Assembly: GCA_022759065.1 (NCBI GenBank)
Contig: JAEMPZ010000144.1
Location: 1 to 8,720, forward strand
Length of the DNA: 8,720 bases
Origin: Acidobacteriota bacterium
Lineage (GTDB): Bacteria; Acidobacteriota; UBA4820; DSQY01
Direction: 5' to 3'
Shown: in pieces, positions 1 to 7,437 of the stretch
Position numbering within the stretch: the stretch's first letter is position 1
Layout of the letters: each line of letters starts with the position of its first letter
Notes under the pieces: model-generated
Databases searched by the model: none
Told to the model about the DNA's origin: nothing
What the model saw: the letters and a program-made list of their open reading frames with translations, nothing else
Program-made: the position numbers and the translations under genes

Positions 1-35
1 CCTAACTCCTAACTCCTAACTCCTAACCCCTAACT
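1..35. repeat. Heptanucleotide tandem repeat, five units, cut by window edge
   Basis: Five consecutive 7-bp units lie here: CCTAACT at 1-7, 8-14 and 15-21, CCTAACC at 22-28, and CCTAACT at 29-35. The pattern decays after position 35. The tract begins at the first base of the window, so it may be longer. It lies outside any gene, about 120 bp upstream of the pilB promoter. The 7-bp period resembles the short tandemly repeated repetitive sequences (STRRs) known from filamentous cyanobacteria; that is only a comparison of period, not evidence of a cyanobacterial origin. Confidence 0.9.
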
Positions 36-94
36 CTTCATACTTTTCCCCACTAACAGCCTGCCCTTAACGCCGAGACGCTGATATTCAGAAA

Positions 95-120
95 CCCCAA
101 AACCCCGGCACCCCGGCACC
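95..120. repeat. C-rich tandem repeat of 8-bp period
   Basis: CCCC tracts start every 8 bp, at 95, 103 and 111, with a final CC at 119. The four-base spacers are AAAA, GGCA and GGCA. The last two complete units are the same octamer read as ACCCCGGC (102-109 and 110-117). On the minus strand this gives four G-runs (GG, GGGG, GGGG, GGGG) spaced by four bases, compatible with a two-tier G-quadruplex. The tract lies 34 bp upstream of the pilB -35 element. Confidence 0.75.
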
Positions 121-150
121 TTATTTCATCGCGGCATTTGGGTTTTGGGG
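95..150. repeat. Inverted repeat upstream of the pilB promoter
   Basis: CCCCAAAACCC at 95-105 is the exact reverse complement of GGGTTTTGGGG at 140-150, giving an 11-bp inverted repeat with a 34-base spacer. The right arm ends three bases before the -35 hexamer at 154. A binding site or a cruciform are possible roles. Since the left arm is also part of the octamer repeat at 95-120, simple-sequence origin is equally possible. Confidence 0.6.
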
Positions 151-153
151 GGC

Positions 154-181
154 TTGACAGGCTGGAAAAAGCATTTATACT
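154..181 (+). promoter_or_regulatory. Sigma-70-type promoter for the pilBTC operon
   Basis: A consensus -35 hexamer TTGACA (154-159) is followed after 16 bp by TATACT (176-181), which matches five of six bases of the -10 consensus. Transcription would start near 187-189, leaving a leader of roughly 37 bases before the pilB ATG at 226. I looked for a sigma-54 element (GG, ten bases, GC) in this leader and found none, so pilBTC appears to be housekeeping-controlled rather than PilR-controlled. The assignment rests on sequence match and position only. Confidence 0.7.
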
Positions 182-207
182 GGCGTAGGTGCTTTTAGTG
201 TTTCCCC

Positions 208-214
208 AGAGGGG
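208..214 (+). promoter_or_regulatory. pilB ribosome binding site
   Basis: The purine-rich AGAGGGG stands 11 bases before the ATG at 226 and 5 bases before an in-frame TTG at 220. Spacing alone slightly favours the TTG, and codon preference favours the ATG. The choice changes the protein by only two residues (Met-Pro), both before the conserved RLG motif. Confidence 0.5.
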
Positions 215-225
215 CTTGTTTGCCG

Positions 226-1941
226 ATGGCTGAACGTTTGGGCGAGATGCTTTTGAAGGCGGGGCTCATAACGCCTCAGCAGTTGGAGGAGGCGCTCAAC
301 CTCCAGAAGACCAACGGCGGGCGTTTGGGGCTAAATCTTGTCAAACTGGGCCACGTCAAGGAGGAGGACATAACCTCCCTCTTGTCCGAGCAGTACGCGG
401 TTCCAGCGATTCACCTGGAACACTTCGAGATAGATGAATCCATCCTAAAGCACATCCCCGCGGACATGGCTCGGAAGTACCTTGCCATTCCAATTGAAAG
501 AACCGGCGCCACGCTGACGGTCGCGATCGCCGATCCCTCAAACGTGTTCGCCCTGGACGACATCCGCTTTTTCACGGGCTACCAGGTGGAACCGGTCGTG
601 GCCTCGGAGGCGTCAATCCGCGAGGCGATCGAGCGATATTACGGCAGTTCCAATGAGATGCAGCTCAAGGACGTGATGGACGAGATTTCCAAACAAGAGG
701 TCGCCGACCTCGAAGTGGAGGAGGAAGAGGGCGAGCTTACCGAGGAAGGGCTGGCTGCCGCCTCCGAAGAGGCCCCCGTCGTCAAGCTCGTCAACGTCAT
801 TCTGACCGATTCGATCAAGAGGGGCGCCAGCGACATTCACATCGAGCCCTACGAGAAGGATTATCGGGTACGGTTTAGAATTGACGGCGTCCTCTACGAG
901 GTGCTCAAGCCGCCGCTGAAACTCAAGGACGCGATCACCTCCCGCGTTAAAATTCTCGCGAAGCTGGATATCTCCGAGCGGCGCCTCCCGCAGGACGGCC
1001 GCATCAAGATGAAGGTGAAACTCGACGGAAAAGCCAAGGAGATTGACTACCGCGTCTCCACCGTTCCTTCCTTGTACGGCGAAAAGGTGGTCATGCGCCT
1101 TTTGGACAAGGAGGGCCTGAAGCTCGACTTGACAAAGCTGGGTTTCGAGCCGGAGAGCATGAAGAAGTTCGAGAACGCCATAGCCAAGCCTTACGGCATG
1201 GTTCTCGTCACCGGCCCGACCGGTTCAGGCAAGACCAACACGCTCTATTCGGCGGTAGGGCAGTTGAACACGCCCGAGACAAACATAATGACGGCCGAGG
1301 ATCCGGTCGAGTTCAGCATCCAGGGGTGCAACCAGGTCCAGATGAAGGAAGCCATCGGCCTCAACTTCGCGTCCGCGCTAAGGGCTTTCCTGAGGCAGGA
1401 CCCGAACATCATCCTGGTGGGCGAAATCAGGGACTTCGAGACCGCCGAGATAGCGGTCAAGGCGGCATTGACGGGCCACCTCGTCCTGAGCACCCTCCAC
1501 ACCAACGACGCTCCGTCAACCATCAGCCGCTTAATGAACATGGGCATCGAGCCTTTCCTGGTGGCCACCTCCGTCCTTCTGATTCAGGCGCAGAGGCTGG
1601 TCAGGCGCATCTGCAAGGAGTGCAAGGCGGAGGTCTCCATCCCTCCCAAGGCGCTCATGGACTTGGGCTTCACCGAGGAAGAGGCCGCAAAGGTCAAGGT
1701 TTTCAAGGGGAAAGGCTGCCCCGCCTGCAACAACAGCGGTTACAAGGGGCGCGTAGCGCTGATGGAGGTGATGGAGATGAGCGACCAGCTTAAGGAGATG
1801 GTCCTCATGGGCGCCAACGCCATCGAGTTGAAGCGGCAGGCGATCGAAGATGGCATGATAACGCTTCGCCGGTCCGGGCTCATCAAAATAATGAACGGCG
1901 TTACGACCATCGAAGAGGTCGTCCGCGAAACGGTCCTATAA
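226..1941 (+). CDS. pilB: Type IV pilus extension ATPase PilB
   Basis: This cytoplasmic AAA+-like secretion ATPase powers pilus assembly by turning the platform protein PilC. Counted from the ATG at 226 it has 571 residues, normal for PilB. An N-terminal MshEN/GspE-N region (about 1-140) has two copies of the c-di-GMP-binding pattern, RLG with L/I, L and Q, at 4-27 and 33-56. A very acidic linker follows (about 150-183). The motor domain shows Walker A GPTGSGKT (330-337), Asp box TAEDPVEF (356-363), Walker B with E400 in ILVGEIRD, and His box LSTLHTND (421-428). Four cysteines in two CxxC pairs (463/466 and 498/501) form the zinc site typical of PilB/GspE and absent from PilT. It is the first gene of a pilBTC operon, 12 bp before pilT. 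A TTG start at 220 is possible. GspE is the main alternative, but pilT next door and pilS/pilR make PilB far more likely. Confidence 0.95.
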   Translation: MAERLGEMLLKAGLITPQQLEEALNLQKTNGGRLGLNLVKLGHVKEEDITSLLSEQYAVPAIHLEHFEIDESILKHIPADMARKYLAIPIERTGATLTVAIADPSNVFALDDIRFFTGYQVEPVVASEASIREAIERYYGSSNEMQLKDVMDEISKQEVADLEVEEEEGELTEEGLAAASEEAPVVKLVNVILTDSIKRGASDIHIEPYEKDYRVRFRIDGVLYEVLKPPLKLKDAITSRVKILAKLDISERRLPQDGRIKMKVKLDGKAKEIDYRVSTVPSLYGEKVVMRLLDKEGLKLDLTKLGFEPESMKKFENAIAKPYGMVLVTGPTGSGKTNTLYSAVGQLNTPETNIMTAEDPVEFSIQGCNQVQMKEAIGLNFASALRAFLRQDPNIILVGEIRDFETAEIAVKAALTGHLVLSTLHTNDAPSTISRLMNMGIEPFLVATSVLLIQAQRLVRRICKECKAEVSIPPKALMDLGFTEEEAAKVKVFKGKGCPACNNSGYKGRVALMEVMEMSDQLKEMVLMGANAIELKRQAIEDGMITLRRSGLIKIMNGVTTIEEVVRETVL

Positions 1942-1953
1942 CTGGAGGCGGTT

Positions 1954-3108
1954 ATGGCGCTCTCGATTCACCAGTTGCTGAAATTCATGGTGGACAACGG
2001 CGGCTCCGACCTGCACATCACGACCAACTCACCGCCGCAGATCCGAGTCCATGGCAAGCTGGCCCCGATTGAAGGGACTAAGCCCCTCTCCGCCGCCGAA
2101 ACCAAACAGCTTTGCTACTCAATACTGACCGACCAGCAGAAGCACAAATTCGAGGAGAGCCTTGAGCTTGACCTCTCCTTTGGCATCAAGGGGCTTGCCC
2201 GTTTTCGCGCCAACATCTTTTACCAGCGCGGCGCAGTTGCGGGGGCGTTCAGGACGATTCCTTACGAAATCCGCGGCTTCTCGGAGCTCGGGTTGCCCAC
2301 CGTGGTTGAGCACCTGTCCGAAAAGCCCCGCGGGCTGGTGCTCGTGACCGGCCCGACCGGCTCCGGAAAATCCACGACGCTGGCGTCCATGGTTGACAAG
2401 GTTAACCGCGAGCGGCACGACCACATAGTCACCATCGAAGACCCGGTCGAGTACCTTCATCCGCACAAGTCCTGCGTGGTCAACCAGCGGGAGATAGGGG
2501 CGGACACCTTCTCCTTCAAGAACGCGCTGAAGAGCATCCTCAGGCAGGACCCTGACGTCGTCCTCATCGGCGAAATGCGGGACCTTGAAACGATCGAGGC
2601 CGCGCTGAGAATCGCTGAGACGGGCCACTTGACCTTCGCCACGCTCCACACAAACTCGGCGGTCGAAACGATCAACCGCATCATTGACGTCTTCCCGAGC
2701 CACCAGCAGGCGCAGATTAGGACGCAACTCTCTTTCGTCCTCCAGGGCATACTTTGCCAGGCTCTCCTGCCCACGAGGGATGGCAAGGGCAGGTGCCTCG
2801 CGGTGGAGGTGATGATCCCCAACGCGGCCATCAGGAACCTGATCCGCGAAGACAAGGTTCACCAGATATATTCAGTAATGCAGACGGGGCAGGCCGGCAG
2901 CGGGATGCAGACGTTCAACCAGTCGCTGGCCGATCTGTACCTCAAAGGGAAACTGGACCTGGAGACCGCCCTTGCGCGGTCTTCTCAGCCGGATGAATTG
3001 CAGGAGCTTATCAACCGGGGAGTCACGCTTGGCTCCCGCCAGATGAACGTTGGCGGGCCTGCCGCGCCGGCCTCGAGAGGGCCGGCCGCGCCGCAACGCA
3101 GGCCGTAA
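1954..3108 (+). CDS. pilT: Type IV pilus retraction ATPase PilT
   Basis: This hexameric cytoplasmic ATPase drives pilus disassembly and retraction, hence twitching motility. It has 384 residues. The N-terminal PAS-like part (about 1-100) contains the typical GGSDLHI start (16-22). The motor domain has Walker A GPTGSGKST (133-141), Asp box TIEDPVEY (160-167), Walker B with E207 in DVVLIGE, and His box ATLHTN (229-234). AIRNLIRE at 292-299 is the PilT signature needed for retraction in characterised homologues, and separates it from PilB and PilU. The zinc CxxC pairs of PilB are missing, as expected. The last 20 or so residues are a Gly/Pro/Ala/Arg-rich tail beyond the usual end of the family (about 345-365 residues), probably disordered. 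The ATG at 1954 follows GGAGG (1944-1948) by 5 bases, and pilB ends 12 bp upstream. Confidence 0.96.
   Translation: MALSIHQLLKFMVDNGGSDLHITTNSPPQIRVHGKLAPIEGTKPLSAAETKQLCYSILTDQQKHKFEESLELDLSFGIKGLARFRANIFYQRGAVAGAFRTIPYEIRGFSELGLPTVVEHLSEKPRGLVLVTGPTGSGKSTTLASMVDKVNRERHDHIVTIEDPVEYLHPHKSCVVNQREIGADTFSFKNALKSILRQDPDVVLIGEMRDLETIEAALRIAETGHLTFATLHTNSAVETINRIIDVFPSHQQAQIRTQLSFVLQGILCQALLPTRDGKGRCLAVEVMIPNAAIRNLIREDKVHQIYSVMQTGQAGSGMQTFNQSLADLYLKGKLDLETALARSSQPDELQELINRGVTLGSRQMNVGGPAAPASRGPAAPQRRP
3066..3086 (+). other. GC-rich stem-loop in the 3' end of pilT
   Basis: GCCGGCC at 3066-3072 is the reverse complement of GGCCGGC at 3080-3086, leaving a 7-base loop. It falls within the codons of the low-complexity PilT tail, 45 bp before the pilC start. 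It could stabilise or shape the mRNA between pilT and pilC. It could equally be a by-product of Gly/Ala/Pro codons in GC-rich DNA. Confidence 0.35.
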
Positions 3109-3130
3109 GGCTCAGAGAGGGAGGGGAATC

Positions 3131-4333
3131 ATGCCCCAGTTCGAATGGCAAGGACGCAGGCGCACTGGCGAGACAGTTGGGGGAGTGATGACCGCCGACA
3201 ATCGCGACGCGGTGGTCGCTGCCTTGCGCAGGCAGCAGGTGGTTCCGACCAAGATCAAGGAGAAGGGAAAGGAGTTCACCCTTCCAAAGTTCGGCGGAGG
3301 CGTCAAGTCAAAAGACTTGGCCGTCTTCACCCGCCAGTTCTCCGTTATGATTGATGCCGGACTGCCGGTGGTTCAATGCCTTGAAATCCTTGGAAGCCAG
3401 CAGCAGAACAAGGCCTTCCAGCGCGTCCTTTTCAACGTGCGCGAAGACGTCGAGGCGGGAGCCAACCTGAGCGACGCATTCAAAAAACACCCAAGAGTTT
3501 TTGATTCGCTCTATTGCAACCTTGTGGCGGCGGGCGAAGCCGGCGGCATCCTCGACACGATCCTTCAACGCTTGTCGGTCTACATCGAAAAGGCGGTAAA
3601 ACTGAAGGCGGCGGTTCGGTCGGCAATGGTTTACCCCACCGTCGTCGTCACGGTGGCGATACTAGTCGTGGCGCTGATCATGTGGAAGGTCATTCCTACT
3701 TTCGCCAATCTGTTTTCGGGCCTCGGCGCAAAGCTCCCTATGCCCACTCGCGTGGTCATCGCCATCAGCAACTTCCTTGGCCGGTGGGGCTGGCTGATAG
3801 TGCTTGCCCTAATCGGGTTCGCGATCCTGGTCAGGCTCTACTACCGCACGGCCGGCGGGCGCTACAACATTGACAAGTTCCTGCTGGCGCTTCCTGTAAT
3901 GGGCGTGGTTCTCAAGAAGATCGCCGTGGCGCGGTTCTGCCGGACGCTGGCCACGCTGGTCTCGTCGGGTGTTCCGATCCTTGAAGGGCTCGACATTACG
4001 GCCAAGACTTCCGGCAACGCCATTGTCGAGGAGGCGATCTTCAAAACCAGAAAATCGGTTGAAGAGGGCAAGACGCTGGCGGAACCGCTTATCGCCTCGA
4101 AGATCTTCCCCGGAATGGTAACGCAGATGATAGGCGTCGGCGAAGCGACCGGCGCCTTGGATTCGATGCTCTCAAAGATCGCCGACTTCTACGAGGATGA
4201 GGTGGACGAGGCGGTGGCGAACTTGATGAGCCTCCTGGAGCCTCTGATCATCGTCTTTCTGGGCGTCACTATAGGCGGCATCGTCATTTCCATGTACATG
4301 CCGCTCTTCACCCTCATTCAACAGATTCAGTAG
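3131..4333 (+). CDS. pilC: Type IV pilus inner-membrane platform protein PilC
   Basis: This polytopic inner-membrane protein is the platform on which PilB and PilT act to add or remove pilin subunits. It has 400 residues, normal for PilC. A short N-terminal segment opening with FEWQGRRRTGE, a form of the family's usual start, precedes two GspF (T2SSF) repeats. The first (about 66-190) carries GEAGGILD (135-142) and the second (about 268-392) carries GEATGALD (337-344); this pair is diagnostic. Hydrophobic membrane segments lie at about 168-188, 219-237 and 370-392. The ATG at 3131 follows a GGGAGG run (3119-3124) by 6 bases and matches the usual N-terminus. An in-frame start at 3050 would add 27 Arg/Gly-rich residues overlapping pilT and is unlikely. 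It is the third gene of pilBTC, 22 bp after pilT. GspF is the alternative, excluded mainly by context. Confidence 0.95.
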   Translation: MPQFEWQGRRRTGETVGGVMTADNRDAVVAALRRQQVVPTKIKEKGKEFTLPKFGGGVKSKDLAVFTRQFSVMIDAGLPVVQCLEILGSQQQNKAFQRVLFNVREDVEAGANLSDAFKKHPRVFDSLYCNLVAAGEAGGILDTILQRLSVYIEKAVKLKAAVRSAMVYPTVVVTVAILVVALIMWKVIPTFANLFSGLGAKLPMPTRVVIAISNFLGRWGWLIVLALIGFAILVRLYYRTAGGRYNIDKFLLALPVMGVVLKKIAVARFCRTLATLVSSGVPILEGLDITAKTSGNAIVEEAIFKTRKSVEEGKTLAEPLIASKIFPGMVTQMIGVGEATGALDSMLSKIADFYEDEVDEAVANLMSLLEPLIIVFLGVTIGGIVISMYMPLFTLIQQIQ

Positions 4334-4345
4334 CGTTGTTTCAGC

Positions 4346-4374
4346 GCTGGCGGGCGCATCCTGCGCCCGCCAGC
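4346..4374 (+). terminator. Strong stem-loop between pilC and pilS, terminator-like
   Basis: GCTGGCGGGCGCA (4346-4358) pairs perfectly with TGCGCCCGCCAGC (4362-4374), a 13-bp GC-rich stem with a TCC loop. It begins 12 bp after the pilC stop and ends 29 bp before pilS. The bases after it, TCCTTCCC, are pyrimidine-rich but not a proper T-run, so intrinsic termination may be partial. It could instead protect the 3' end of the pilBTC message or reduce read-through into pilSR. Confidence 0.6.
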
Positions 4375-4403
4375 TCCTTCCCACGCAGGCACGGTGGCCA
4401 CGA

Positions 4404-6032
4404 ATGGAACCTCTGGAAAAACAGGCCGTCCGGTTAATGGTTTTCCGGATGGTCATAGCGCTCACCTTCTTCTTGAGCGCTTTGGGCATCCAGGCGACCG
4501 TCGGAACTGAACTGGCGATCCAGCCCTTCTTTTATTTCATGGCGGTGGTGCTCGCCATGAATCTCGCCTACAGCGTCGCCTACTGGCTTCTCCCTTCGGT
4601 CCGAAACAGGCAGGGGTTCATTTACACGCAGCTCTGCGGGGACGCGGTTTCCGTCACGCTTCTTTCGTTTCTGACCGGCGGCCTCACGTCCATTTTCACT
4701 TTCCTTTACCACATTTTGATAGTGGTGGCCGGGGTAATTCTCAAGCGCCGCGGCGCGTTCACGCTCGCGGCGGCCAACGCCCTTCTTTATGGTTCACTCT
4801 GCCTCGTGCAATTTTACGGCTGGCTTGAACCGGACCGCTTCGTCAAAATACCCTACGAGCAGCCAACTCCGGGCGCCACGCTCTACGGGCTGATGACCCA
4901 CCTGGTCGGTTTTCTTCTGGTGGCGTTTTTGATCACGGCCATGGCCTCGCGGCTGGAGCGCAGCGACGCCACCCTTGGGTTGGTGCGCAAAGACCTCTCG
5001 CGCTTGAGACACCTCAACGACCAGATCGTCTCCTCCATTTCGGGCGGGTTGGTCACGGCTGACGAGCGCGGAATGGTTACGTTCGCGAACGTGGCCGCGC
5101 GCAAGCTCTTCGGGGAAACGCTGCCAGAGGGATGGAACCTTTTTCGCCGGCTGCAAACTCTCGGCCACGACGATTCCATTGGCGAACCGCCTCGATCCAC
5201 CGATCCGCGCGAGATGCACTTGACAACAGCCGATGAACGCCGGCTTCACGTCTCGGTCAGCCCGCTCATGGACGGAGGCGCAAGAGTCGGCTACCTCGCG
5301 CTGGTCCGCGACGAAACTGACATGGCGCGCCTGCGCGAAAGCCTCTCCCTGAGAGAGCGGCTGGCGGCTATAGGCGAAATGGCGGCCAACATTGCCCACG
5401 AGATCAAGAACCCGCTTGGGAGCATCTCTGGCGCGGCGCAGATGCTCAGGCGGGAGGCAGATCCCGATTCAAAGGAGAGCGAGCTTCTGGGCATAATCCA
5501 GAACGAGAGTTCACGGCTTGCCCAAACGCTGGACAATTTCCTCAAATACGTGAAGCCAACGCCGCTAAAGCTTGAGCGAGTTGACCTCAGGACGGTGGCC
5601 GGCGATATACTCACTCTCTTTTCGCAGGATCCGGCCGTCGTTGGAGGCGCCGTAAAGGTGGAACACGATTTCCCCGATTCTCCCACCGAAGCCGAGGTTG
5701 ACGCCAACCAGGTGCGCCAGGCTTTGTGGAACCTAGTGCAGAACGCCAAAAAAGCCCTGCCCGCTCAAGGCGGGCTCATAAGAATTTCATTGAGGCGCGA
5801 GGAACCTTACGTCATGCTTGAAGTGCGAGACAACGGCGTAGGGATGCCGAAGAGCGAAATTCAAAAGAGCTTCGAGCCTTTCCGCCACCGTTTCGCCTCC
5901 GGGGCCGGGCTGGGGCTTTCGATGGTTTACAGAATCATGGAGAGCCACGGCGGCCGCGTGGAAGTGAACTCCGAATATGGCAGCGGGACAACGTGTTCGC
6001 TCTTCTTCCCAGTGGGGGCCATAAATGGGTAG
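4404..6032 (+). CDS. pilS: Membrane sensor histidine kinase PilS
   Basis: PilS autophosphorylates and passes phosphate to PilR; in characterised systems it senses pilin level in the inner membrane. It has 542 residues. Six hydrophobic segments fill the N-terminus (about 14-31, 42-62, 73-92, 96-113, 118-138 and 160-181). A PAS-like domain (about 200-305) and a HisKA domain follow, with H-box IAHEIKNPL (330-338) and phospho-acceptor H332. The ATPase domain shows an N-box around N443 and N447, G1 DNGVGM (476-481), F-box FEPF (490-493) and G2 GAGLGL (500-505). The lid between F and G2 reads RHRFAS and lacks the common TTK. The ATG at 4404 has a modest GGTGG (4393-4397) six bases before it. The gene overlaps pilR by 8 bp. 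Naming rests on the neighbours and the six-helix architecture; the kinase itself resembles NtrB/AtoS types. Confidence 0.88.
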   Translation: MEPLEKQAVRLMVFRMVIALTFFLSALGIQATVGTELAIQPFFYFMAVVLAMNLAYSVAYWLLPSVRNRQGFIYTQLCGDAVSVTLLSFLTGGLTSIFTFLYHILIVVAGVILKRRGAFTLAAANALLYGSLCLVQFYGWLEPDRFVKIPYEQPTPGATLYGLMTHLVGFLLVAFLITAMASRLERSDATLGLVRKDLSRLRHLNDQIVSSISGGLVTADERGMVTFANVAARKLFGETLPEGWNLFRRLQTLGHDDSIGEPPRSTDPREMHLTTADERRLHVSVSPLMDGGARVGYLALVRDETDMARLRESLSLRERLAAIGEMAANIAHEIKNPLGSISGAAQMLRREADPDSKESELLGIIQNESSRLAQTLDNFLKYVKPTPLKLERVDLRTVAGDILTLFSQDPAVVGGAVKVEHDFPDSPTEAEVDANQVRQALWNLVQNAKKALPAQGGLIRISLRREEPYVMLEVRDNGVGMPKSEIQKSFEPFRHRFASGAGLGLSMVYRIMESHGGRVEVNSEYGSGTTCSLFFPVGAING

Positions 6033-7431
6033 CCGGATATTGGTGGTTGACGACGAAGCAAGCATGCGCAGGATGCTGGAGCTGCTCCTCAGTCAGGAGG
6101 GCTACCAGCCAAAGGTGGCCCAAAACGCCGAAGAGGCGCTCGCGGCGATGGCCCAGGAGGCTTTCGACCTCGTCATCTCCGACATCCGCATGCCGGGGCT
6201 GTCGGGGCTCGACCTTTTGCGAAGGCTTCGCGAAGAGGGTTCAGCCACCGAAGTCATCCTCATCACGGCCTACGCCTCGGCGGAGAGCGCGATAGAGGCC
6301 TTGAAGCTGGGCGCATTCGACTACGTTACGAAGCCATTCCAGGTGGACGAGCTTCTGCACGTCGTGAAGAATGCCCTGGAAAGGGGATCGCTGCGCGAGG
6401 AAAACGTCCTTCTGAAAGCGGAACTTTCGGACAAGGACCGCTTCGGGGAAATCATCGGCACAAGCCCGCAAATGCGGCAGATATATTCATTGATCGAGCG
6501 CATTGCCCCAACCACAAGCACCGTGCTGATCCAAGGCGAAAGCGGCACCGGCAAAGAGCTGGTGGCGCGCTCGATTCACCAGCGCTCGCAACGCGCCACG
6601 AAGCCTTTTGTTTCGGTCAACTGCGGAGGCATACCGGAAACGCTCCTGGAGAGCGAGCTCTTCGGCCACGTGAAAGGGTCATTCACGGGCGCCTACACCA
6701 GCAAGAAGGGGCTTTTCGACGTGGCCCAGGGCGGCACGCTCTTTTTGGACGAAATCGGCGAGATGTCGCCTTTAATGCAGGTCAAGCTGTTGAGGGCGCT
6801 TCAGGAAAAGCGGGTGAGGGCCGTCGGAGCGACGGAAGACCACGCTATTGACGCGAGGGTCCTCGCGGCCACGAACCAGGACCTCGCCGTCATGGTGCGA
6901 GAAAAACGATTTCGCGAGGATCTCTTCTACCGAATCAACGTCATCACGCTTCAGATTCCGCCTCTCAGAAAGCGGCGGGAAGACATCCCGATCCTGGCGC
7001 GCCACTTCGTGCAAAAAATCTCCGCTGCATCGGGGCGAAGCGCTCCCTCTCTGACTTCGGGGGCAATGGCTGTTCTTGAAGCCTACGCGTGGCCCGGCAA
7101 CATCCGCGAGCTTGAAAACGTCATAGAGCGGGCGCTTGCGCTTACGCCTAACGACCGCATTGAGACGGCCCATTTGCCTGAAAGCCTGCTTGGGTACAAG
7201 CTTCCCTTGGGGACGCAGGAAATCGAGGTGCCCAAGGAGGGCTTCTCGCTTTCCGAGGCGGTGGAGGGGATTCGCGCCGCGTACATAAGGCGCGCGCTCG
7301 AGTTGGAGGACGGCGTCATGGTGCGCGCGGCGAAGAGGCTGGGCATGACCTTCCGCTCGATACGCTATTTCGTCAAAAAGTACCACCTGAACGCGCGCGA
7401 AGACGCGGCGGAAATCGAGCAGAAGGTTTGA
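6025..7431 (+). CDS. pilR: Sigma-54-dependent response regulator PilR
   Basis: This NtrC-family activator, once phosphorylated by PilS, remodels sigma-54 RNA polymerase; its classical target is the pilin gene pilA. It has 468 residues in three domains. The receiver (about 4-118) has acidic D9/D10, phospho-acceptor D53, T81 and K103. The AAA+ domain (about 142-370) has Walker A GESGTGKE (171-178), the sigma-54 contact loop as GSFTGA (218-223, Ser in place of the commoner Ala), Walker B LFLDEIGE (239-246), FREDLFYR (296-303) and WPGNIREL (356-363). The C-terminal Fis-type helix-turn-helix (about 432-455) contains [14 protein letters not shown], close to that of known PilR proteins. The ATG lies inside the pilS end, after GTGGGGG (6012-6018), which indicates translational coupling. 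No clear terminator follows. Confidence 0.93.
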   Translation: MGSRILVVDDEASMRRMLELLLSQEGYQPKVAQNAEEALAAMAQEAFDLVISDIRMPGLSGLDLLRRLREEGSATEVILITAYASAESAIEALKLGAFDYVTKPFQVDELLHVVKNALERGSLREENVLLKAELSDKDRFGEIIGTSPQMRQIYSLIERIAPTTSTVLIQGESGTGKELVARSIHQRSQRATKPFVSVNCGGIPETLLESELFGHVKGSFTGAYTSKKGLFDVAQGGTLFLDEIGEMSPLMQVKLLRALQEKRVRAVGATEDHAIDARVLAATNQDLAVMVREKRFREDLFYRINVITLQIPPLRKRREDIPILARHFVQKISAASGRSAPSLTSGAMAVLEAYAWPGNIRELENVIERALALTPNDRIETAHLPESLLGYKLPLGTQEIEVPKEGFSLSEAVEGIRAAYIRRALELEDGVMVRAAKRLGMTFRSIRYFVKKYHLNAREDAAEIEQKV

Positions 7432-7437
7432 TGCCGC

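Noticed and set aside
160..172. GG at 160-161 and GC at 171-172 resemble a sigma-54 promoter before pilB.
   Set aside because: The spacing is nine bases, not ten, and the flanking consensus is absent. A good sigma-70 promoter occupies the same place.
2119..2862. A 247-codon open frame on the minus strand across pilT.
   Set aside because: It is antisense to a fully conserved PilT, shows no recognisable motif, and long antisense frames are expected in GC-rich genes.
3050..3130. A 27-residue upstream extension of PilC.
   Set aside because: It would overlap the pilT end, consists of Arg/Gly-rich translation of GC-rich sequence, and has no good ribosome binding site. The ATG at 3131 has one and matches the family's N-terminus.
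4386..4403. GGCACGG at 4388-4394 resembles the -24 half of a sigma-54 promoter in front of pilS.
   Set aside because: There is no GC dinucleotide at the required ten-base spacing, and the site practically touches the start codon.
2864..6490. The 12-mer CAGATATATTCA occurs in both pilT (about 2868) and pilR (about 6479).
   Set aside because: Both copies encode Gln-Ile-Tyr-Ser inside conserved genes; two copies in coding sequence are best explained by chance.
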